Below are positions 17,477 through 24,098 of a stretch of 64,000 nt of DNA, piece by piece. The notes beneath the pieces were generated by a model. The model saw only the letters and a program-made list of their open reading frames with translations. It was not told where the DNA came from and searched no databases. Source of the DNA: Cyclobacteriaceae bacterium. Lineage in GTDB: Bacteria > Bacteroidota > Bacteroidia > Cytophagales > Cyclobacteriaceae. The stretch is taken from the NCBI GenBank assembly GCA_028284125.1, contig JANQSI010000013.1, positions 186,001 through 250,000 on the forward strand, written 5' to 3'. Position 1 is the stretch's first letter. Each line of letters begins with the position of its first letter. A program made the position numbers and the translations under genes.

Positions 17477-19603
17477 TCAAGCTTTATAATGACTACTTAC
17501 CACCACTTTTTCATCATCGAGCACCAGCTGTCTAGATTTTCTGAACTCGACGATTTTTCTCAAAAAATCACTTGCTTGATCCACATAGGAAAAAGCAAAA
17601 GCTTCAGCCGGTTCATGCTTGTTGATTTGCAAAACCAACTCATCATATCGCTGATCCAATTGGATATGTCCCTCGTCTTGAATCTTTTCCTGGAAGTCTT
17701 TGATGATTCCTTTATGCGTATTGCATCTGATATCTTCTCCAAGGAGAATCGCCTTAGCTCCGATAACTAAGGAGTTGTAGGCAAAGTAGATAGCATTGGC
17801 CCAGTTGCTTTCAACAAGTGCCTGTTTTGATTTATCCAAATGTTCTTCTGAATCCTGTAGAATGGTTCCGACCAAATCGAGCATCACGCCGGCACATTCT
17901 CCAACTCCAATTTCTGGAAGGAAATCAACTTGTTTTCCCCAATCCTGAAAGTCCTCATTTTCAAAAGTGTTTGTGTCACTTAAGTGTTTTAAAAGGTCAT
18001 AGAAATAGACTTTGCCTTTTCGTTGAAAAAAGTCATTGAAATATTCTCCATCCTCAGAATTGGATTCGTACTCTTCCAATAAAACCCGTACAACTTGTGG
18101 GATTCGTTTCGTTGGAACTTTTATCACCTTTTCGGCAATAAATCCATTTCCAGCAGGATCTACTCCCCCACCGAGCACGACTTGCATTGCTGGAGCAACT
18201 TTGCCATCTGATTTAATGCTACTTCCATGAAATCCAATATTGGCAATCATATGTTGACCGCAAGAGTTCATGCATCCACTGATCTTAATCTTGATGTTTG
18301 ACTCAGCGATTAGATGTGGAAATTCCTTTCTAATCAGATCTTCAAGCTCAAGAGAAATGTGTGTACTGTTGGTGACAGCTAAATTGCATGTGTCTGTTCC
18401 TGGGCAAGCTGTCACATCAGCTAGTGTGTCAAATCCTGGCTTGTGCAACCCCAACAAGTGCAATTCGCTATAGATCAGTTTGAGATTCTCTCTGGGGACG
18501 AATCGGAACAAAATGCCCTGATTTACGGTAATCCGAACATCGTCTGATGCGTAGTTCTCAGCAATAGTCGCCAAAGATCTTGCAACCGCTGAGGAAATGT
18601 TACCGAGTGGGATTCTAACCGTTACACCATAATAGCCATCCTGCTTTTGCTTGAATGTATTTGTCTCATGCCATTGTTCAAATGCTTCTTCATTCGATAG
18701 TTTGATCGTTGAGACATTGTAATGAACTGGCGAATTAATGGTTTGATCTTTCACTTCAATTTCAAAAGTCGGATTTGGAAGTGATGTTTTTTCCTCTTCC
18801 ACCAATCGTAGAAATTCCTCCAACCCAATTCCTTTCTTCGGCTCAATTAAGTATTTGAGTCTTGCCTTTTGTCTTTTTTCTCGCTCGCCATAGCGATCAA
18901 AGACTCTCAAACCTGCCTCGATGAATGGAACGATTTGGTTTGACGGTAGAAAATCATAAGCGGTCTCAGCGACGAAAGGCTGAGCGCCCAATCCGCCACC
19001 AACTACCACTTTGAAACCGAGTACTCCATTTTCAATTCGTGGAATAAATCCAAAATCGTGGATATAGGCAAAAGCAGCATCTTTTTCACTAGAAGAAAAT
19101 GCCATCTTGATTTTCCGACCCATGTCCTGGCAAACCGGATTTCTGAGAAAATATTCAAAGACTGCTTGGACATATGGCGAGACATCAAATGGTTCTTCTG
19201 GATCAATGCCTGCAAATGGAGAAGCAGTAATGTTACGGACCGTGTTTCCACAAGATTCCCGTGCAGTCAACCCAGCACTTTCCAGAGCTTCCCATATCTC
19301 AGGCGTGTCACCGAGCTTTATGTAGTGGAGCTGGATGTTTTGCCGTGTTGTGAAATGAAGCTTTCCATTGGTATAAGTATCCGATATTTCGGCGACCGTT
19401 CTCAACTGATTTGGAGAAATTTTTCCATAGGGAAGCTTCAATCTAAACATCTGCACATCAGGCTGACGTTGACCATAAACTCCTCTGGTAAGTCGATACG
19501 CTTTGAATCGCTCTTCTGGAATTTCTCCTCGATTGAATCGATCAATCTTGTCTCTTAATTCGAGAACATCAGCTTTCGATTCTTTGGTTAATAATTCTGA
19601 CAT
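17477..19603 (-). CDS. Siroheme sulfite (or nitrite) reductase with C-terminal HEPN-like domain
   Basis: The 708-residue protein contains two ferredoxin-like half-domains and two siroheme/4Fe-4S domains. The cluster ligands are Cys400 and Cys406 (CPGTDTC) and Cys444 and Cys448 (CMNSC). Its genomic partners cobA, met8-like and cysH argue for sulfite as substrate. After the reductase there is an extra region (about 585-700) of amphipathic helices with a HEPN-like pattern (WANAIYFAYNSLVIGAKAIL), absent from standard enzymes of about 550 residues. The start lies 25 bases after an intrinsic terminator preceded by a Cys-rich leader peptide, so expression is probably set by attenuation. Confidence 0.92.
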   Translation of the reverse strand: MSELLTKESKADVLELRDKIDRFNRGEIPEERFKAYRLTRGVYGQRQPDVQMFRLKLPYGKISPNQLRTVAEISDTYTNGKLHFTTRQNIQLHYIKLGDTPEIWEALESAGLTARESCGNTVRNITASPFAGIDPEEPFDVSPYVQAVFEYFLRNPVCQDMGRKIKMAFSSSEKDAAFAYIHDFGFIPRIENGVLGFKVVVGGGLGAQPFVAETAYDFLPSNQIVPFIEAGLRVFDRYGEREKRQKARLKYLIEPKKGIGLEEFLRLVEEEKTSLPNPTFEIEVKDQTINSPVHYNVSTIKLSNEEAFEQWHETNTFKQKQDGYYGVTVRIPLGNISSAVARSLATIAENYASDDVRITVNQGILFRFVPRENLKLIYSELHLLGLHKPGFDTLADVTACPGTDTCNLAVTNSTHISLELEDLIRKEFPHLIAESNIKIKISGCMNSCGQHMIANIGFHGSSIKSDGKVAPAMQVVLGGGVDPAGNGFIAEKVIKVPTKRIPQVVRVLLEEYESNSEDGEYFNDFFQRKGKVYFYDLLKHLSDTNTFENEDFQDWGKQVDFLPEIGVGECAGVMLDLVGTILQDSEEHLDKSKQALVESNWANAIYFAYNSLVIGAKAILLGEDIRCNTHKGIIKDFQEKIQDEGHIQLDQRYDELVLQINKHEPAEAFAFSYVDQASDFLRKIVEFRKSRQLVLDDEKVVVSSHYKA

Positions 19604-19627
19604 TTCGTTTTCTTGGTTTATTTGGGA

Positions 19628-19691
19628 TAAAAAAACCTCGGCAGATTTCCACCGAGGTTGTTATTTCATATTTATTTTGTAAATAACGTTA
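19628..19691 (-). terminator. Attenuator terminator before sulfite reductase
   Basis: On the minus strand AACCTCGG (19652-19659) pairs with CCGAGGTT (19634-19641) and is followed by a run of T. Upstream, GTTATTT/AAATAAC (19681-19687 with 19660-19666) forms another stem. The last codons of the leader ORF contain TCCACC, which can pair with GGTGGA in the 5' arm and loop of the terminator. That pairing would be a competing antiterminator. The structure lies between the leader stop codon and the reductase start, the expected place for translation-coupled attenuation. Confidence 0.8.
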
Positions 19692-19766
19692 TTCTGGTGG
19701 ATGTGTGCTTATTTTGATACAGCACTTACAACAACACATCTTACACATGGCTTTAAATTCTCTCAT
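19689..19766 (-). CDS. Cys-rich leader peptide of the sulfite reductase attenuator
   Basis: A 25-codon ORF begins with ATG 3 bases after the sulfhydrylase stop and reads MREFKAMCKMCCCKCC followed by nine more residues. Six of its codons are Cys, five of them in a six-codon stretch. The stop is followed at once by a small stem and then a perfect intrinsic terminator. Ribosome stalling at Cys codons when Cys-tRNA is scarce would leave the 3' codons (TCCACC) free to disrupt the terminator and allow sulfite reductase, siroheme and cysH expression. The peptide itself probably has no function. Confidence 0.8.
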   Translation of the reverse strand: MREFKAMCKMCCCKCCIKISTHPPE

Positions 19767-19769
19767 AGC

Positions 19770-20978
19770 TTATTGATCTGTTAAATGACTGATTCGTGCA
19801 TTGGGCTTCTTATTCTTACTGGCTTGTAATGCCTGTTCGATATCCGCCAAAATGTCGTTGACGTTTTCTAAACCAACAGAAATCCGGACAAGCGCCGGTG
19901 CTATACCTACTTTAGCGCGCTCATCTTCTGTCAGTTTTCTGTGTGTGGTACTTGCCGGATGTGTCACCGTACTTCGTGTATCTCCAAGATTGGCAGTTAA
20001 GCTCAACATCTTGAGATTATCGAGAAATGCTTTTGCCCGATCAAGTCCGCCTTTTACCACGAACGTGACAATTCCTCCACCAAGTCGCATTTGTTTCTTG
20101 GCTAAATCATATTGTGGGTGACTCTCCAAAAATGGATACTTCACCTGCTCCAATTCATCATGGTTTTCCAAGTAGCGCGCAATCTTAAGTGCATTCTGGC
20201 AATGTTTTTCCATTCTAATAGAAAGCGTCTCAAGGCTTTTGCTCAAGAGCCACGCGTTGAACGGTGACAATGCCGGACCTGAATTTCTTGCAAAAGCACG
20301 AACCTCTTCGATCAATTCCTTCTTCCCAAGAATTGCGCCACCCAATGTGCGCCCCTGACCGTCGATGTATTTGGTCGCGGAATGGGTAACCAGATGTGCT
20401 CCGTATTCAATCGGATTCTGCAAATAAGGAGTTGCAAAGCAGTTGTCAACATTCAGAATGAGATTGTGTTTATCCGCTAACTGTCCAATGACTTCCAGAT
20501 CAACAATGTCCAATCCAGGATTCGACGGTGTTTCTATAAAAATCATCTTGGTGTTTGGCTTAATTAGTGACTCCCACTTTTCCGGCCGGTGCAAATTGAA
20601 ATAGTCGTGTTCAATTCCCCATTTTGGAAAAAACTTCGTAAGCAATTGATGTGTGGAACCAAACAATGCTCTTGAGGCCAATATGTGATCACCAGCTGAC
20701 AACAATCCGGCCATACTTGTAAACATTGCTGACATTCCAGAGGCAGTTGCAATTCCATCCTCCGCTCCTTCCAATCGGCAAAGCTTTGTTACAAATTCGT
20801 CTGTATTTGGATTGGAATAGCGAGAATAAATGCTCCCTTGAATCTCTTCATTGAACATGGCCCGTGCTTCTTCGGCATCAGCAAATGTGAAAGAACTGGT
20901 CAGAAAAAGCGGAACGGAGTGCTCTCGATGGAGGGCATTGTCCAGTTGGGTTCGAATGGCTTCTGTTTCAAAATTCAT
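19770..20978 (-). CDS. O-acyl-homoserine sulfhydrylase / Cys-Met metabolism PLP enzyme
   Basis: The 402-residue protein belongs to the cystathionine gamma-synthase-like PLP family. It has YSRYSNPNTDEF, the cofactor aspartate region NVDNCFATPYLQ, the Schiff-base lysine in HSATKYIDGQGR and STVTHPASTTHRKL near the C-terminus. With metX upstream, direct sulfhydrylation of O-acetylhomoserine to homocysteine is the likely reaction. By sequence alone, cystathionine gamma-synthase or O-succinylhomoserine sulfhydrylase remains possible. It is 27 bases after hom and ends 3 bases before the Cys-rich leader ORF. Confidence 0.9.
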   Translation of the reverse strand: MNFETEAIRTQLDNALHREHSVPLFLTSSFTFADAEEARAMFNEEIQGSIYSRYSNPNTDEFVTKLCRLEGAEDGIATASGMSAMFTSMAGLLSAGDHILASRALFGSTHQLLTKFFPKWGIEHDYFNLHRPEKWESLIKPNTKMIFIETPSNPGLDIVDLEVIGQLADKHNLILNVDNCFATPYLQNPIEYGAHLVTHSATKYIDGQGRTLGGAILGKKELIEEVRAFARNSGPALSPFNAWLLSKSLETLSIRMEKHCQNALKIARYLENHDELEQVKYPFLESHPQYDLAKKQMRLGGGIVTFVVKGGLDRAKAFLDNLKMLSLTANLGDTRSTVTHPASTTHRKLTEDERAKVGIAPALVRISVGLENVNDILADIEQALQASKNKKPNARISHLTDQ

Positions 20979-21005
20979 GGTTCGTTCTATTTCTTTTCTT
21001 TTAAA

Positions 21006-22127
21006 TCAATTTAATTGGCTAGCTCGTCCAACACGTATGATATCCGAGTAAACCCCTCGAGCTGTTACCTTCCCTCCTGCTCCAGCGCCCTGAATCACCA
21101 AAGGCTGTTCGCCGTAATCTTCTGTGTACACTTCGAAAATGGAGTCTGAGCCTTTTACATTTCCAAGCGGCGAATCATTATAGACCTCTATGAGCGAGAC
21201 ATTTAGCTCCTTGCTTTTCACATTCAGTTCTCCGACATAGCGAAGTACTTTTCCTTTACTCAATCGGTCATACTTATTTTGGAAATGCTTATCCAAAAGG
21301 TCTCGTTTTTCAAGAAATGCCTCAAAATCTTCAGCTTGCGACAAGGTTTCTGGGATTAGGTTTTCCACTTCGACATCTTCTAAATCCACCTTGAGTCCCA
21401 CTTCTCTCGAAAGAATGATGAGTTTCCTTGCTACGTCCAATCCGCTGAGATCTTCTCTCGGATCAGCTTCCGTCAGCCCTTTTTCTTTTGCTTCTAGGAG
21501 GATCTCAGAAAAAGGTCGATTGGCATTTGAAAAAGTATTGAACAGGTAGCTCAACGAGCCGCTAAAAATTCCTCTTATGCGTGTGATTGATTCTGCTGCA
21601 TCGGTTAGCTGCTTGAGTGTATCAATCACGGGCAAGCCTGCACCCACATTTGTCTCATAGTAGAAACTTTTTGATTGCTGCTCAAGAAGTTTGCGTACTT
21701 CTTCGTACTTCAGATATTCTCCAGAATTCAGCTTCTTATTGGAGGCGACAATATCAAAACCAGCGTTTAAAAAAGCAGGATAGAAATCAGTCACATCTTG
21801 TGAGGCAGTGTTATCTGCAATCACAATATTTTCCAAATCCAACTCCTGAATTCGATCTACGATCTCATCGAGGTTGTTCTTGTTTTTCCCAAAAGCAAGT
21901 TCCGACCTCCAGGTCGAACTTACGCCCTCTTTGTTGAGGATGTAAAACTTTGAGTCTGCTACTCCAATCACTTTCACAACTAATCTTCGTCTGCTTTCGA
22001 TCTCATTTTGTGTTTCCAAAATTTGGTTGACGAGATTGGACCCAACCGGACCTTTGCCAAGGCAAAAGACATGCATGGTTTTGAGCTTATAGGGTTCTAT
22101 GACTTCTGATTTCAAAGCTTCCATCAA
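21006..22127 (-). CDS. hom: Homoserine dehydrogenase
   Basis: The 373-residue monofunctional enzyme reduces aspartate semialdehyde to homoserine. It has an N-terminal NAD(P) site (VFCLGKGPVGSNLVNQI), the VIADNTAS strand, TNVGAGLPVIDTL and EADPREDLSGLDVARKL. No aspartokinase or ACT domain is attached, and it resembles the C-terminal half of ThrA/MetL. Placement between rhodanese and the sulfhydrylase dedicates it to methionine synthesis. The start overlaps the rhodanese stop by 4 bases; a second Met directly after it is an alternative start. Confidence 0.93.
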   Translation of the reverse strand: MMEALKSEVIEPYKLKTMHVFCLGKGPVGSNLVNQILETQNEIESRRRLVVKVIGVADSKFYILNKEGVSSTWRSELAFGKNKNNLDEIVDRIQELDLENIVIADNTASQDVTDFYPAFLNAGFDIVASNKKLNSGEYLKYEEVRKLLEQQSKSFYYETNVGAGLPVIDTLKQLTDAAESITRIRGIFSGSLSYLFNTFSNANRPFSEILLEAKEKGLTEADPREDLSGLDVARKLIILSREVGLKVDLEDVEVENLIPETLSQAEDFEAFLEKRDLLDKHFQNKYDRLSKGKVLRYVGELNVKSKELNVSLIEVYNDSPLGNVKGSDSIFEVYTEDYGEQPLVIQGAGAGGKVTARGVYSDIIRVGRASQLN

Positions 22128-22447
22128 TATTTCGTTATGGATTGATCTACTTTATCCGCCCAAGCCAATATGCCACCTTCAAGATTGTACAGGTTTTCTT
22201 GTCCGGTTCTTTCTTGAATGGCCTGAATGGCATTGGCACTTCTTTTCCCGCTTCGGCAATACACGACAACTTTGTTAGCTTCTTTATCAAACTTTTGAAG
22301 ATTCTCAACGACTTCTCCAAGTGGAACCAGCTCACCTCCAATCGTTGCGATTTCCGTTTCGTGAGGCTCTCGTACATCAATCAATTGAAAATCAGCCTTG
22401 TCCGTGATCAATTGGTTTAGTTCTTCTACTGTTATTTCTTTAACCAT
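22124..22447 (-). CDS. Single-domain rhodanese-like sulfurtransferase
   Basis: The 107-residue protein is one rhodanese domain with LIDVREPHE and the active-site loop CRSGKRS (Cys64). Such proteins carry persulfide sulfur or act as thiosulfate sulfurtransferases. It is embedded between metX (8-base overlap) and hom (4-base overlap), so it is translated with the methionine genes. That suggests it feeds sulfur to, or protects, the sulfhydrylase reaction. The donor and acceptor are not predictable. Confidence 0.93.
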   Translation of the reverse strand: MVKEITVEELNQLITDKADFQLIDVREPHETEIATIGGELVPLGEVVENLQKFDKEANKVVVYCRSGKRSANAIQAIQERTGQENLYNLEGGILAWADKVDQSITKY

Positions 22448-23444
22448 TTTGTGTAAAGTCTAAAATGTTAGCTGCGATTTGTTTCGTTTCGATCAAAAAG
22501 CCATCATGGCCGTAATCGGATTGGACCTCCACGTATTTCCCTCGGGGCAATCCATTGGCTATTTCTTTTTGTAAATAGGTTGGCAACAGTTGATCGGAAT
22601 CGATTCCAAGAATTAAGCTTGGAATGTTGATTTCGGATAATGCTTGATCCACACCGCCTCGATCTCTGCCAAGATTGTGCGTATCCAGGCAATTGATCAG
22701 GTAGTAGTAAGCAATCGCATTGAAACGATTCACCAATTTTTCAGCCTGATAGTCGATGTAAGATGCTGCACGATGATCCGTAAGTTTATCTTCTTCATCC
22801 GTCTGAGTGGCCACAAAAGCATCCCCTGTTCGATAGCTGAGTAAACCGATTGCCCTGGCTGCCCCAAGGCCTTTTGCTCCGCCATTTTCAGATCCAAAAG
22901 TCGGATCGGCCTGAAGTGCTAAACGTTGAGCTTGGTGAATGGCAATGCCCCAGGCTGATTCTCGTGCTGCACAAGCGATCAACGCCATTTGTTGAATTTG
23001 ACCTTGAAAAGCATAGGCAAATTCAAGTGCCTGACTTCCTCCAAAAGAGCCTCCCATCAACAAGTGGACCTGATTGATCTGTAAATGTTTAGCTAAAAGC
23101 AATTGTGCATTTACAACATCTCGAACGGTGAAAAAAGGAAAATCAAGGTTTTGAGGAGCAGTACTTCCATAAGGAGATCCGATGGTATTTACACAAATAA
23201 TGAAATGCTTTTCCGGATTAAAGAGATTTCCTTCTCCAAAAAGTCCGGTCCACCAATCATAGACATTGGAATTGGCTGTCAGTGCATGAAAGACCCAAAT
23301 GACATTGTCTTGGGCTTCATTAAGTTCTCCAATGGTATGATAGGTCAATTCAAGGTTTTGGATTGACTCACCAGATTCCAAAAGAAAATCTCCTTCTTTT
23401 TGCCAGCTTTCTTTTTTCGCTATGATTTCTTGCTCTATTACCAT
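22440..23444 (-). CDS. metX: Homoserine O-acetyltransferase
   Basis: The 334-residue alpha/beta-hydrolase-fold enzyme has the nucleophile elbow GGSFGGSQALE (Ser133), the aspartate in LGIDSDQLLP and the histidine in YGHDGFL, the MetX catalytic triad. It activates homoserine with acetyl-CoA; succinyl-CoA use cannot be excluded from sequence. It is the first enzyme gene of the sulfur superoperon. A leader of about 450 bases precedes it, holding a SAM riboswitch and a 37-codon ORF ending in six Cys codons. Confidence 0.92.
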   Translation of the reverse strand: MVIEQEIIAKKESWQKEGDFLLESGESIQNLELTYHTIGELNEAQDNVIWVFHALTANSNVYDWWTGLFGEGNLFNPEKHFIICVNTIGSPYGSTAPQNLDFPFFTVRDVVNAQLLLAKHLQINQVHLLMGGSFGGSQALEFAYAFQGQIQQMALIACAARESAWGIAIHQAQRLALQADPTFGSENGGAKGLGAARAIGLLSYRTGDAFVATQTDEEDKLTDHRAASYIDYQAEKLVNRFNAIAYYYLINCLDTHNLGRDRGGVDQALSEINIPSLILGIDSDQLLPTYLQKEIANGLPRGKYVEVQSDYGHDGFLIETKQIAANILDFTQNG

Positions 23445-23639
23445 TTTTTCAATTCACAATTAAAATTTGTTTGATTTATCTGCTCCTGAGACTATTTGCA
23501 GTTGACTTGATCAGTTTTATGAGATTATTTTCTGATCTGATGGTATGAGAATGATTGGTATTACAACACCAGAGATGATTCTGGAACAATCAAACCGATA
23601 CCTGAAAAACTAATAGTGGGAATCAGATATTGTTTGTTG

Positions 23640-23753
23640 TTAGCAACAACAGCAACAACAATGAGAAATCTGACAATAGAAGTGGGCAATTCTCTTCCTG
23701 ATGGAAAATAAAGATTGGGTCTTTACCTGGAAACAAATGTTAAGTGTTTGCAT
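23640..23753 (-). CDS. 37-codon leader ORF ending in six Cys codons
   Basis: The ATG lies 9 bases after the SAM riboswitch P1 stem and is preceded by AAAGGA, an unusually good ribosome site for this phylum. The frame reads MQTLNICFQVKTQ at the start and ends QISHCCCCCC. The last codons (TGTTGTTGC twice, then TAA) can also fold as TGTTGTT/AACAACA across the stop. No ATG follows until metX about 190 bases later. A run of six Cys codons at the very end is the classical form of a leader sensing charged tRNA-Cys. No intrinsic terminator follows, so the output mechanism is unclear. Confidence 0.75.
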   Translation of the reverse strand: MQTLNICFQVKTQSLFSIRKRIAHFYCQISHCCCCCC

Positions 23754-23762
23754 GATCCTTTA

Positions 23763-23869
23763 ATTTATATTTCCCCGATTGTTTACGGGTGTCAGGAATT
23801 GGCACCTTGCCATTTTGGTAGGTTGCCAGAGGGTCGTAGAGCCTGTCTCTCACCTCGTTCTTTATAAAT
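23763..23869 (-). ncRNA. SAM riboswitch (SAM-I type)
   Basis: On the minus strand the element opens with P1 ATTTATA (23863-23869), closed by TATAAAT (23763-23769). Inside are the SAM-I core stretches: GAGGTGAGAGACAGGCTC, then GGCAACC, and later GGTGCCAATTCCTG. These match the conserved kink-turn and SAM-binding J3/4 regions of the class. It precedes the methionine operon starting with metX. The ribosome site of the poly-Cys leader ORF directly follows P1, so the switch may gate translation of that ORF rather than metX directly. Confidence 0.88.
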
Positions 23870-23898
23870 CAAATCTGCTTTCGGAGAATTGATCGTGG

Positions 23899-23927
23899 CA
23901 AATATAGACGAAAGATTTAAAATACAA
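23899..23927 (-). promoter_or_regulatory. Promoter of the sulfur superoperon
   Basis: On the minus strand a TTG is followed after 18 bases by TATATTTG, a perfect TAnnTTTG -7 element. Start-to-start spacing is 21 bases, as in Bacteroidetes sigma-ABfr promoters. The predicted transcript would start about 25 bases before the SAM riboswitch. Confidence 0.75.
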
Positions 23928-24010
23928 GTTTTACGAATTTGTAATTTTTTTTGAGACGATGTTGAAAGTGTCGGTGAGGTGTCAAATGACTTACCACTTT
24001 CTTGGAAATC

Positions 24011-24045
24011 AAAAAAAGCCCCTGAAATAAATCAGAAGGCTTTTT
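24011..24045 (-). terminator. Terminator of the dab operon
   Basis: On the minus strand AAAAAGCCTTCTGA pairs with TCAGGGGCTTTTT (with G.T pairs) and ends in a T run, 54 bases after the dabA stop. The region from here to the met promoter (23928-24010) holds nothing else I can recognise. Confidence 0.8.
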
Positions 24046-24098
24046 CTTAGACTACTCGATTAGAGTCAATTCAAATTGGATTTACTTTTTGTTCTCTG

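Noticed and set aside
19107-19558. Long plus-strand frames antisense to sulfite reductase
   Set aside because: They are shadows of a conserved coding sequence in a different frame; codon pattern and composition follow the minus-strand gene.
23640-23665. Run of CAACAACAGCAACAACA-type repeats that looks like a microsatellite
   Set aside because: On the minus strand it is six Cys codons in frame with a good ATG and ribosome site and followed by a stop; it fits a coding leader better than slippage repeat.
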